Source: Streptomyces nodosus (GTDB lineage Bacteria > Actinomycetota > Actinomycetes > Streptomycetales > Streptomycetaceae). From it: a DNA stretch of 64,000 nucleotides. Where the stretch lies: positions 2,382,501-2,446,500 of the forward strand of contig NZ_CP023747.1 of the NCBI RefSeq assembly GCF_008704995.1, given 5' to 3'. Position 1 is the stretch's first letter. The number at the start of each line of letters is the position of its first letter. Position numbers and translations under genes: made by a program. This document shows positions 18,399 to 26,574 of this stretch, piece after piece. The notes under the pieces were generated by a model. It was not told the DNA's origin. It worked only from the letters and a program-made list of their open reading frames with translations, and ran no database searches.

Positions 18399-19529
18399 TC
18401 AGGTTCCCCGGACCGCCCTCGCCAGCCGGTCCGCCGCGGCCACCCGCACCCGGTTGTCCGGGCCGCGCCGCCGGGGATGGACCGTGTTCGCCAGCAGCAC
18501 CAGATAGGTGTCCGTCGCCGGGTCCAGGACCAGCGAGGTGCCGGTGAACCCGGTGTGGCCCGCCGCGCCCCGGCCCGCGAGACCGCCCATGAACCACGGC
18601 TGGTCGACCGAGAAGCCCAGCCCGGGCGGCGCCAGCATCAGCTCCACCAGGTCGGGGCCGAGGACGCGTGCGGTGCCGTACGAGCCGCCCGCGAGCAGGG
18701 TGCGGCAGAAGACGGCCAGGTCACGCGCCGTGGAGAAGAGGCCCGCATGACCGGCCACCCCGCCGAGCGCCCAGGCGTTCTCGTCGTGGACCTCCCCGCG
18801 CAGCATCCCCCGGTCCGCCTTGGCCCAGGGCCGCCGCTGGTCCTCCGTGGCCGCCGCGCCCGGGCACGGCCCGAAGCCGGTCGCGGTCATCCCCAGCGGC
18901 CGGGTGATCCCGTCGCGGATCAGCACATCGAGGGTGCGTCCGGTGACGCGTTCCAGGACACACTGCAACAGCAGCGGATTCAGGTCCGAGTAGCAGAAGG
19001 CGCCGGGCGCGCCCACCGGTTCCTCCGCACGCAGCAGTTCGAGCCGTTCCGCGCCCGACGCACAGTCGTACAACGGGAGTTCGGGCCGGAGTCCGGAGGT
19101 GTGGGTAAGCAACTGGCGTACGGTGACGCCGTGTCGGGCCGCCGCACGGAAGTCCGGCAGATACGACCCGATCCGTGCGTCCAGGCCGAGCGTGCCCCGC
19201 TCCAGCTGCTGCATCGCGGCGAGCGCGGTGAACAGCTTGGTGAGCGAGGCCAGGTCGAAGGGTGTGTCCACGGTCGCCGGAACCCGCTGCCCGGGCGGGA
19301 GTTCGACCCCGTGGTCCGTCCGGGCGTCGTAGGCGGAGTACCGCACCGCCCAGCCCGCCGCCTCCTGCACGGCGATCACCGGGCCGCGTCCGGCGACCAC
19401 CACGGCGCCCGCCGCCCAGGGGCGTTCCCCGCCGACGGCGTCATGGATCCCGCGTACCAGCAGGCGCAGTTGCTCCGGGTCGAGCCCGGCCCGCTCCGGG
19501 GTGTCGACGCGCAGTCTCGGTGTGCTCAG
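18399..19529 (-). CDS. Serine hydrolase (beta-lactamase/class C-like); probable CTG start
   Basis: About 376 residues with a penicillin-recognising fold: the nucleophile motif SLTK in FDLASLTKLFTALAAM, the second-site Tyr in YSDLN, and the HTG motif in AAGHTGFTG. It lacks a signal peptide. The best start is CTG at 19527-19529. GGAGG sits 4 nt upstream, and the codon overlaps the stop of the MFS gene as CTGA, with family homology (RVDTPERAGL) beginning at once. The only upstream alternative is an ATG at 19592 that would overlap the MFS gene by 67 bp. The physiological substrate is unknown. Confidence 0.85.
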   Translation of the reverse strand: MSTPRLRVDTPERAGLDPEQLRLLVRGIHDAVGGERPWAAGAVVVAGRGPVIAVQEAAGWAVRYSAYDARTDHGVELPPGQRVPATVDTPFDLASLTKLFTALAAMQQLERGTLGLDARIGSYLPDFRAAARHGVTVRQLLTHTSGLRPELPLYDCASGAERLELLRAEEPVGAPGAFCYSDLNPLLLQCVLERVTGRTLDVLIRDGITRPLGMTATGFGPCPGAAATEDQRRPWAKADRGMLRGEVHDENAWALGGVAGHAGLFSTARDLAVFCRTLLAGGSYGTARVLGPDLVELMLAPPGLGFSVDQPWFMGGLAGRGAAGHTGFTGTSLVLDPATDTYLVLLANTVHPRRRGPDNRVRVAAADRLARAVRGT

Positions 19530-20938
19530 CTGTCCTCCCCGGACCTCTCGGTGCCGCTCTCCAGGCCCGGGCGGGCGTGCCAGGGGCGGCACAGCGTCAC
19601 GAAGAAGACGACGGCCACCAGTGCCGCCGCCAGCTGGACGACGGCCATCGGGACGGCCGTGTGCTCTCCGGCCACCCCGACCAGCGGTGAGGCGATGGCG
19701 CCGATCAGGAAGGAGGAGGTGCCGAGCAGCGCCGACGCGGAACCGGCGTGGCGCCGGGTGCGCATCAGGGCGAGGGCCTGGGTGTTGGGCAGGGTGATGC
19801 CCATCGCCGACATCAGCACGAAGAGGGTGGCGGCGACCGCCGCGAGGCCGACCTCGCCGAAGACACCCGTCACCATCAGCAGCAGCACCGCCGCGGCGAG
19901 CGTCACCACGGTGAGTCCGGTCGCCAGCACCTTGTCGAGGCTGACCCGGCCGACCAGGATCTTGCCGTTGATCTGCCCGACGATCATCAGGCCCACGGAG
20001 TTGACGCCGAACAGCAGGCTGAAGGTCTGCGGGGAGGCGCCGTAGATCTCCTGGACGACGAAGGGGGAGGCGGCGACATAGGCGAACAGCGCGGCGAAGG
20101 CGAAGCTGCCGGTGAAGGTGTAGCCGCTGAAGACCCGGTCGGCCAGCAGCACCCGCATGGAGCGCAGGGCCTCGCCCACTCCTCCGCCCGGCCCGCCCCG
20201 GGCACCCGGCTCCACCCCGGCACGGTCCGCGGCCGAGGGGAGCGTCTCGGGCAGCCTCAGCGCGACCAGGGCAGTCAGCGCGATGCCCACCACCGTGAGC
20301 AGGACGAAGACGCCCCGCCAGTCGGTGACCCGCAGGATCTGGCCGCCGATCAGGGGCGCGACGATCGGCGCGACCCCGGAGATCAGCATCAGGGTGGAGA
20401 AGAACCGGGCCATGGCCACACCGTCGTACAGATCACGCACCACGGCCCGGGAGATCACGATCCCGGCGGCGCCCGCGAGTCCCTGGAGCAGCCGGAACGC
20501 GATCAGCACCTCCACCGAGGGCGCCACCGCGCACAGCGCGGTGGCGACGACATAGACGACCAGACCCACCAGCAGCGGCCGACGGCGCCCCCAGCGGTCG
20601 CTCATCGGCCCGACCAGCAACTGGCCCAGCGCCATGCCCGCCAGGCAGCCGGTCAGGGTGAGCTGCACGGTCGCGGCGGGGGCGTGCAGGGACGCGGTGA
20701 CCGCGGGCAGGGACGGGAGGTACATGTCCATGGCCAGCGGCGGCGTGGCGGTGAGGGCGCCGAGAAGGAAGGTGACCAGAAGTCCGGTGCGGCGGGCGGC
20801 GGACCTCCCGGCGGGGAATCCCCCGGCGGGTACCGGTCCCGCGGCGGCCTCCACGGTCCCGGACGGCCCCGTTCCGGCCCCGTTCACGGGGTGTTGCGGG
20901 GTTGTACGGTCCTGCGCGGTGCGGCCACGCTCGGGCAT
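19526..20938 (-). CDS. Bcr/CflA family MFS multidrug efflux transporter
   Basis: 470 residues with twelve predicted helices. The family signature after helix 1 (TPPLAMDMYLPSLP) and the loop GPMSDRWGRRRPLL are diagnostic of proton-driven Bcr/CflA drug exporters. The N-terminal 45 residues are a polar low-complexity leader. ATG at 20938 follows GAAGGAGGGG. The downstream serine hydrolase is coupled by a CTGA overlap, which suggests a joint role in exporting and processing a compound, an inference from gene order. Confidence 0.9.
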   Translation of the reverse strand: MPERGRTAQDRTTPQHPVNGAGTGPSGTVEAAAGPVPAGGFPAGRSAARRTGLLVTFLLGALTATPPLAMDMYLPSLPAVTASLHAPAATVQLTLTGCLAGMALGQLLVGPMSDRWGRRRPLLVGLVVYVVATALCAVAPSVEVLIAFRLLQGLAGAAGIVISRAVVRDLYDGVAMARFFSTLMLISGVAPIVAPLIGGQILRVTDWRGVFVLLTVVGIALTALVALRLPETLPSAADRAGVEPGARGGPGGGVGEALRSMRVLLADRVFSGYTFTGSFAFAALFAYVAASPFVVQEIYGASPQTFSLLFGVNSVGLMIVGQINGKILVGRVSLDKVLATGLTVVTLAAAVLLLMVTGVFGEVGLAAVAATLFVLMSAMGITLPNTQALALMRTRRHAGSASALLGTSSFLIGAIASPLVGVAGEHTAVPMAVVQLAAALVAVVFFVTLCRPWHARPGLESGTERSGEDS

Positions 20939-21028
20939 CTGCCCCTCCTTCCTGGTTCGGTGCGGCCCCCATGCTCTCAGCTCGCGAGGGGTGTCCGGTG
21001 CCGTGTACCGAGGGGCGGACAGAGCCGT

Positions 21029-22246
21029 TCAGTCGCCGTGCCGGGGCCCCTCCGTCGTCCGGTTCCGCCGCCGTGTCCGCAGCGCATACGCCCCGCCGGC
21101 CAGCAGCGCCATCGCTCCCCCGGCCCCGCCGAGCAGCCCCCACGGGGGTCCGCCCTGGGTGACGGCGGCCTCCGTGCCGGTCGCGGCCCGCTCCACCGGG
21201 GCCGTCGGCGAGGGGCTCGCCTTGGCCCCGCCCTCGCTGAGCGGCGTCACCAGCGCGCCCACCGGCCCGGCGGCACCCGCCTGGGCGAAACCCCAGTCCA
21301 GCAGGGCGGCGGTCTCCTCGTAGACGCCGTTGCCGCCGGACTTGGGGTGCATCACCGTCACCAGCAGGGTGCGTCCGTCGCGGGTGGCGGCGCCGGTGAA
21401 GGTGTTGCCCGCGTTGCTGGTGTAGCCGTTCTTGACGCCGAACAGCCCCTCGTACACATCGAGTCCCCAGGCGCCGGTCAGCAGGCGGTCGGTGTTCTGG
21501 ATCTGGAACGTCTTCTTCCCGCCCGCCGGGTAGTCGGCGGTCCTCGTGGCGCAGTAGCCGCGGAAGTCCTTGTTCTTCAGGCCGTGGCGGGCGAACAGCG
21601 TGAGGTCGTACGCGGAGGAGAGCTGGCCCTTGTGGTCGTAGCCGTCGGGGCTGGCCACGCGGGTGTCGAGGGCCTGCAGATCCTCCGCCCTGGCCTGCAT
21701 CTCGGCGACGGTCTTCTCAAGTCCGCCGTTCATATGGCTGAGCACATGGACCGCGTCGTTGCCGGAGCGCAGGAAGACCCCGAGCCACAACTGCTCGACG
21801 GTGTACGTGATGCCGGGCCTGATACCGACCAGGCTGGAGCCCGAGGGGACGTCCGCGAGATCGGCGTCGGTCACCTTGTAGGTCCGGGTCCGCTCGAACT
21901 TGTCCAGCAGGGTGTCCGCGAACAGCATCTTCAGCGTGGAGGCGGGCGCGAGCCGGCGGTGCGCGTTGTAGGAGGCGAGCACCTCGCCGCTGTCGTGGTC
22001 GGCGACGAGCCAGGAGCGGGCGGTGAGTTTCTTCGGCAGACCGGCGGTCTTCTGCGCCTGGACGCCGTCCCGCCCGAGCCGTGCCCCGCCGATGGTGCCG
22101 GGTTCGCCTCCCTGCCCCACCGAGGCCGGGGGTGCGGGGGAGGCCGCGGCGGGCGCGGCGAGGGTCAGGGGCACGGCGGCGCCGAGTCCGAGAACGGCGC
22201 GGCGGGACATCCGCGCGGCGGGGGGAAGCGGAGAGGATTCACGCAC
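21029..22246 (-). CDS. D-alanyl-D-alanine carboxypeptidase (S11 family, membrane-anchored)
   Basis: About 405 residues. A twin-arginine-like signal MSRRAVLGLG is followed by the S11 peptidase domain with STLK (nucleophile), SGND (SxN) and KNGYT in place of the usual KTG. A C-terminal helix and basic tail (LRTRRRNR) anchor it outside the membrane. It trims peptidoglycan stem peptides. I used GTG at 22246; ATG at 22210 would give 393 residues and is equally possible, since neither has a clear SD. The frame remains open far upstream, but that part is a shadow. Confidence 0.87.
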   Translation of the reverse strand: MRESSPLPPAARMSRRAVLGLGAAVPLTLAAPAAASPAPPASVGQGGEPGTIGGARLGRDGVQAQKTAGLPKKLTARSWLVADHDSGEVLASYNAHRRLAPASTLKMLFADTLLDKFERTRTYKVTDADLADVPSGSSLVGIRPGITYTVEQLWLGVFLRSGNDAVHVLSHMNGGLEKTVAEMQARAEDLQALDTRVASPDGYDHKGQLSSAYDLTLFARHGLKNKDFRGYCATRTADYPAGGKKTFQIQNTDRLLTGAWGLDVYEGLFGVKNGYTSNAGNTFTGAATRDGRTLLVTVMHPKSGGNGVYEETAALLDWGFAQAGAAGPVGALVTPLSEGGAKASPSPTAPVERAATGTEAAVTQGGPPWGLLGGAGGAMALLAGGAYALRTRRRNRTTEGPRHGD

Positions 22247-22498
22247 CCGGGGACCGTACAGAGGGAGCTGACGACGGCACACGGCGGGGTCACAAAGGCA
22301 CGGCAAAGCACGGGTCATGGGGGAGTCACCCCCGTGGCCAGGTGCGCGCCGGGGAGGGTGGGGACCACGGAGGAACGCCCCTGACGTGCCCCCGGCCCGC
22401 CACCCGAACGGCGCCGCGGACCGGGCCGGGAGATGCCGGCGATGGGACGGTGGGAACGCGGAGGGAATCGTTCCTGTTCGCCTGCTCCGGGAGTGACC

Positions 22499-23044
22499 GT
22501 GACCTGTATCGACCGACGTGATGTGGGACTGCTGCTGATCAGGCTGGGGATCGGCGGGGTGCTGGCGGCGCACGGCACACAGAAGCTGTTCGGCTGGTTC
22601 GGCGGCGGCGGGATCGAGGGGACCGGGCGGTTCATGGAGTCCGTGGGCTACCGGCCGGGCCGGGCGAGCGCCACGGCGGCGGGGCTCGCGGAGGCGGGCG
22701 GCGGCGCGCTGCTGGCGCTGGGGCTCGCCACACCGGCGGCGGGCGCCGCGGCGGCCGGCGCGATGACGGGGGCCACGGCGGTCAACGCGCCGAGCGGGTT
22801 CTTCGCTCAGGCCGGGGGCTATGAGCATGCGGCGTTCCTCGGCCTCACGGCGGCGAGCCTGGCGATCGCGGGCCCCGGCCGGCTCTCCGTGGACGCGCTG
22901 TTCGGTCACGCCGTCAACCGCGCCTGGATGGTCCCGGCGGCGTTCGCGGTGACGGCGGCGGCCACGGCCCTGGTGGTGGGCGCGCGGAACAAACAGGTGC
23001 GCGGGCCCTCGGAAGGCGAGCAGGAGGCGCTCTTCGAGCAGTAG
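22499..23044 (+). CDS. DoxX family membrane protein
   Basis: 181 residues with four hydrophobic segments. The DoxX pattern is clear: VGLLLIRLGIGGVLAAHGTQKLFGWFGGGGIEGT at the first helix, then a helix-rich remainder with few polar loops. Members are often linked to oxidoreductases, but the reaction is not established. The start is GTG at 22499, with CGGGAG six bases upstream; GTG at 22493 is also possible. It is divergent from the carboxypeptidase gene. Confidence 0.87.
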   Translation: MTCIDRRDVGLLLIRLGIGGVLAAHGTQKLFGWFGGGGIEGTGRFMESVGYRPGRASATAAGLAEAGGGALLALGLATPAAGAAAAGAMTGATAVNAPSGFFAQAGGYEHAAFLGLTAASLAIAGPGRLSVDALFGHAVNRAWMVPAAFAVTAAATALVVGARNKQVRGPSEGEQEALFEQ

Positions 23045-23372
23045 CCGCGGCGCGGGGGTTGGAGCACTGGCCGCGGCGCGGGAGGTGGAGCAGTGACCGC
23101 CGCATCGGGACCCGAAGTCCCTTCCCACGCCCCGGCCGGGCACCCCCGGAACGCCGGACTCCCTTACGGCCGGGGCGAGTTGACCTGGCATACTGGCCTG
23201 CCGAGTCGTGCATCACCCGGCTCACGACGCACCGCAGGAGTCACCCGGGGCGAACGCGAGGTGCCACCGGAGCACCATGCGCCGTCGGCCGGGCGGGGGC
23301 CGCGGGCGCGGCACGGGCAGCGGCCGACGCCCATCGGCGGGCCCCTTACGTCGAGCGTGACAGGGAGTGTCA
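23045..23372. other. 328-bp intergenic region before the MAB_1171c pair
   Basis: It contains a short direct repeat (CCGCGGCGCGGG..TGGAGCA, twice, 23043-23094) just after the doxX stop. No convincing gene is present: a 95-codon open frame at 23093-23380 lacks an SD and typical codon bias. It probably holds the promoter for the following two genes. Confidence 0.5.
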
Positions 23373-23510
23373 GTGCGTAAGGCGAGGCAGATGCGCCGCC
23401 TCCTCGGGCGGGCGGCCGGCGGACCGGGGCCCTCGGCCCCCGCGGCGCCCGACGCCCTCTTCGCCGGACGGATCGGCGGATCGCTGGGGCACGCCCGCCC
23501 CCAGGAGTGA
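23373..23510 (+). CDS. Short 45-aa protein upstream of the MAB_1171c gene
   Basis: GTG at 23373 preceded by CAGGGAG at 23361-23367. It encodes a basic, Arg/Ala/Gly-rich peptide starting VRKARQMRRLLGRAAGG and ending GHARPQE. Its stop lies three bases before the GTG start of the next gene, which points to translational coupling. No family is recognised. It may be a true small protein or a leader peptide. Confidence 0.5.
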   Translation: MRKARQMRRLLGRAAGGPGPSAPAAPDALFAGRIGGSLGHARPQE

Positions 23511-23513
23511 GTC

Positions 23514-24803
23514 GTGGCCTCGGCGGAGTACTACCTACCGGCCATCGTGCTGGCCCTGATCCTGGCGATCAGGCTGCCGAACCTGGTCAGGGCACGGCGC
23601 GATCCGCTGGTGCGATCGGTCTGTCTGGTGCTCGCCTTCGGCGGGGCCGGCTTCGTGTTCGCCGCTCCCCCGACCGTCGCGGCCGTCAACCGTGCCAGCG
23701 GGATCCCCAATTTCTCGGGCCCGCTGGTGTACGCCCTGGTCAGCTCCTACAGCGCCTCCTGTCTGCTGCTGATCGTCAACTGGCGTGGCGGCTCGCCCGA
23801 TTACATCCGCCGTGTCTCACGGCGCTGGACGGCCGGCTACGCCGTGGTCATCGCGGCGCTGATCGTCCTGTTCTTCCTCGGCAGGGCCCCGGCCGACCGG
23901 CTGACGGACCTGGACACCTACTACGCGCGCACCCCGTACATCGGCGAGATGATCCTGCTGTATCTGCTCGGCCATATGACGGCGGCCGTCGCCACCACCG
24001 TGCTGTGCTGGCGCTGGGCGCTCCAGGTCGGCGGCTGGCTCCGCGCGGGCCTGTGGGTCCTGGTCGCCGGCTGGCTGCTGAACCTGGGCTTCAGCCTCTT
24101 CAAGCTCACGGCCGTGGTGGCACGCTGGACCGGCCGCGACTGGGATGTGCTCAGCACGATCGTGGCCCCCCGGCTCGCGGGCCCGGCGGCCGCGCTGGTC
24201 GCCCTGGGGTTCATGCTGCCGCTGACGGGCCCCTGGGCCACCACGACCTGGCGCGCCCTGGCCGCGTACCGGCGGCTCGGCCCCCTCTGGCGCGAACTCG
24301 CGGGAGCGGCACGGGAACAGGCACTGGTCGCCCCCGTCCCCTGGTACTGGTCCCCTCAGCTGCGCCTCACCCGACGGGAGGCCGGTATCGCCGACGGGCT
24401 GAGCCTGGTACGGCCGTACCTGGACGAACGCGTCGGTTCCCAGGCCCGCACCCTTGCCCTGGCCGAGGGCCGCGACCCCGCGGACGCCGCGTCCATCGGC
24501 CACGCGGCCGTGATCGCCGCCGCCGCACGCGGCGCACGGCACGGGGCGGCGCCCTGCCCCTCGGCCGGCACCGGGCACCTCACGCTGCCGTCGGGGCGTG
24601 AACTGCTCGCCGTCTCACGGGCGTTGCGCCGTTCCTCGATCGTGGCGGCGGTCCGCCGGGCTCCCCTGGCCGCCGGCACCGGGACCGACGCCGATACGAC
24701 CCCCTGCCCGGAGGACCTCCCCCGGCTGAGCCTCGGCTCGCTCGCCCCTCGACCGCCCCAGCCCGCCCGGACGGCCGAGCAGAAGCCGGACAAGTCGGGG
24801 TGA
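23514..24803 (+). CDS. MAB_1171c family putative transporter (DUF6545)
   Basis: 429 residues. Seven or so hydrophobic helices fill residues 5-245 (YYLPAIVLALILAIRLPNLV at the start). A cytoplasmic C-terminal domain of about 180 residues contains ALVAPVPWYWSPQLRLTRREAGIADGL, a conserved block of this family. These actinobacterial proteins often sit beside XRE-type regulators; none is here. GTG at 23514. Transport activity is presumed only from topology. Confidence 0.82.
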   Translation: MASAEYYLPAIVLALILAIRLPNLVRARRDPLVRSVCLVLAFGGAGFVFAAPPTVAAVNRASGIPNFSGPLVYALVSSYSASCLLLIVNWRGGSPDYIRRVSRRWTAGYAVVIAALIVLFFLGRAPADRLTDLDTYYARTPYIGEMILLYLLGHMTAAVATTVLCWRWALQVGGWLRAGLWVLVAGWLLNLGFSLFKLTAVVARWTGRDWDVLSTIVAPRLAGPAAALVALGFMLPLTGPWATTTWRALAAYRRLGPLWRELAGAAREQALVAPVPWYWSPQLRLTRREAGIADGLSLVRPYLDERVGSQARTLALAEGRDPADAASIGHAAVIAAAARGARHGAAPCPSAGTGHLTLPSGRELLAVSRALRRSSIVAAVRRAPLAAGTGTDADTTPCPEDLPRLSLGSLAPRPPQPARTAEQKPDKSG

Positions 24804-24873
24804 GCGGGGTGGGCCGGCCGGGCCACGACCCGACCGCCGTCGTCTCCCCCGCCCCGCCCGTGACGCGCGGCGT

Positions 24874-25500
24874 TCAGCGGTACGCAGCGAGGAAGGCCCG
24901 CACCCCGGCGGCGGCACAGCGGTCGAGTTCGTCCTGGGTGTGCTGCGGACTTCCGTGGAACATGGCCTTGTTCACCGGGATCCACAGGAGCAGCCCGGAG
25001 AAGTGGTGGGCGGCCAGCTCGGGGTCGGCGATCCGCAGCAGCCCCTGATCGGCGAGGCGCTGGAAGGTGGCCGCCAGGGTGGCGAGGACACGCTCGAACC
25101 CCTGCTCGTACCAGGCGGCGCCGAGTTCGGGGAAGGTGTCGGCGTTGGCGATGATCAGACGCCGCAGCTGAAGCACCTCGGGCTGGGTGAGGGCCGTCAG
25201 GAACTGCCGGGAGAGGCGGCCGAGGTTCTCCTCCAGGGCCTCGCCGTCGGCCGGGATGTCGGCCACCAGATCGACCATGGCGTCGACCCGGTCGGTGGTG
25301 GCCAGCACGATCTCGGCGAACAGCTTCTCCTTGTCCGCGAAGTGCTTGTAGACGGTCTGCTTGGAGACCGCGGCGAGCTTCGCGATGTCGTCCATGCCGG
25401 CCCCGGAGTAGCCCTTCGCCAGGAACACCCGGGTCGCCGCATCCATGATCGCCTCGCGCTTGCGCGCCGACCGGCCTTCCTCGGTCACCATCATGGCCAC
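24874..25500 (-). CDS. TetR/AcrR family transcriptional regulator
   Basis: 208 residues. The N-terminal DNA-binding domain spans about 10-60 (KREAIMDAATRVFLAKGY, MDDIAKLAAVSKQTVYKHFADKEKLFAEI). A C-terminal all-helical ligand domain resembles the AcrR C-terminal type (HFSGLLLWIPVNKAMF). Two near-identical palindromes lie directly upstream, so autoregulation is likely. The inducer is unknown. Confidence 0.9.
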   Translation of the reverse strand: MAMMVTEEGRSARKREAIMDAATRVFLAKGYSGAGMDDIAKLAAVSKQTVYKHFADKEKLFAEIVLATTDRVDAMVDLVADIPADGEALEENLGRLSRQFLTALTQPEVLQLRRLIIANADTFPELGAAWYEQGFERVLATLAATFQRLADQGLLRIADPELAAHHFSGLLLWIPVNKAMFHGSPQHTQDELDRCAAAGVRAFLAAYR

Positions 25501-25511
25501 CTCTCTTCCAG

Positions 25512-25581
25512 TACTGGACAGTCTAGTTCTCCCGGGCTACGGTGACGACCGGCCCGGCACGGTACTGGACCGTCCAGTTCT
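25512..25581. promoter_or_regulatory. Twin TetR operator palindromes
   Basis: Two copies of a 19-bp site, TACTGGACAGTCTAGTTCT at 25512-25530 and TACTGGACCGTCCAGTTCT at 25563-25581, lie 51 bp apart. The second holds a perfect palindrome ACTGGAC-C-GTCCAGT. They lie between the divergent TetR gene and the DUF4287 gene, so one repressor could control both. Confidence 0.78.
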
Positions 25582-25642
25582 ATCCCTGCACCGGCGGACG
25601 GTCGGACCACGGGCGAAACCTCGACAGAACAGGACACCACTC

Positions 25643-25855
25643 ATGACCGAACAGGTGAAAGGGCCCGCCGGCTACTTCCCGTCGATCGAGAAGAAGTACG
25701 GCCGCCCGATCGCGGAGTGGCAGGTCCTCATCCGCGCCTCGCCCCTGACCAGGCACATGGAACTCGTCGCCTGGCTCAAGACCGAGCACGGTCTCGGCCA
25801 CGGCCATGCCAATGCCCTGGTCGCCCACACCCTCGCCGAGGACCGCGCCGAGTGA
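25643..25855 (+). CDS. DUF4287 domain-containing protein
   Basis: 70-residue soluble protein with the DUF4287 pattern GPAGYFPSIEKKYGRPIAEW followed by MELVAWLKTEHGLGHGHANALVAH, a GH-rich helical end. These small proteins often sit with regulators or DUF1801/DUF5655 proteins and have no known activity. It is divergent from the TetR gene, with both TetR operators upstream. ATG at 25643. Confidence 0.85.
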   Translation: MTEQVKGPAGYFPSIEKKYGRPIAEWQVLIRASPLTRHMELVAWLKTEHGLGHGHANALVAHTLAEDRAE

Positions 25856-25864
25856 CCCGGGGGC

Positions 25865-26476
25865 TCAGACGGCGGTCGTGTCGCCGGCCTCCTGCCGGAC
25901 GGCCTTCCTGACATGCGGCTCGGCAGCCGTCAGGACGCTCCAGCTGGCCCCGTCGTCCATACGCCTCCAGGCGGCCGTCGGACGGGCGTCCATCGTCACC
26001 GTCGCGGTGTCCCGTTCGGTGACGATGGAGATATGGAGCTTCACCGGGCCGCTGAGCGACTGCCGGTAGACGAGGGTCAGCTTGCCGTGCGTGAACTCCG
26101 TGACCTCGTCGATCAGGGGGACCTGGATCTCGCTGAGGGCGTAGCGCACGCTGTCGGTGAGCTGGTACGCGGTGACACCGGAGGACAGCGGCACCCGGAA
26201 CTCGGCGGTGCACGGCAGAATCACGGCCTCGGCGGCCAGCCTCAGACCATGACGTGAGGCGGCGCGCGCGGCCCCCCAGGTGCTCGACGTGGCACCCACG
26301 ACGCCGATGCCGGCACCCCACGCCAGGCCGATGAGCACGCCGTCGCGCAGCGCCTCCGCCCAGGTGCCCGGGTCGTCCCAGATCGTCACACCGGCGATGA
26401 AGGCGCACATGGCGACGGCGACCACGGCAACGAGAACAGCCACACGGCGTAGGGCCGCGAACCAGTAGCCGATCAT
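25865..26476 (-). CDS. Two-helix membrane protein, function unknown
   Basis: 203 residues starting MIGYWFAALRRV. Two N-terminal transmembrane segments (about 10-30 and 42-66) are followed by a soluble alpha/beta domain of about 130 residues with no recognised motif (VPLSSGVTAYQLTDSVRYAL). ATG at 26476 follows a GGGGGG-rich SD. It is convergent with the DUF4287 gene, 9 bp away. Confidence 0.65.
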   Translation of the reverse strand: MIGYWFAALRRVAVLVAVVAVAMCAFIAGVTIWDDPGTWAEALRDGVLIGLAWGAGIGVVGATSSTWGAARAASRHGLRLAAEAVILPCTAEFRVPLSSGVTAYQLTDSVRYALSEIQVPLIDEVTEFTHGKLTLVYRQSLSGPVKLHISIVTERDTATVTMDARPTAAWRRMDDGASWSVLTAAEPHVRKAVRQEAGDTTAV

Positions 26477-26574
26477 GATCCCCCCAGGTCTGCGCATGAG
26501 AGGTGAACCCTACTGGGACCGGCGGCCGCCGGCGCGGCCCGGGGGGTGCGGCGTCCCCCGGTGAGGCGTCCCCT

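Noticed and set aside
19748..22384. 878-codon plus-strand frame opposite the MFS and carboxypeptidase genes
   Set aside because: The product is His/Gly/Arg low-complexity, a typical high-GC antisense shadow; both opposing genes have clear family motifs and SDs.
22319..23191. N-terminal extension of the carboxypeptidase up to 23191
   Set aside because: The added 280 residues are the antisense of doxX and low-complexity; the signal peptide fixes the start near 22210-22246.
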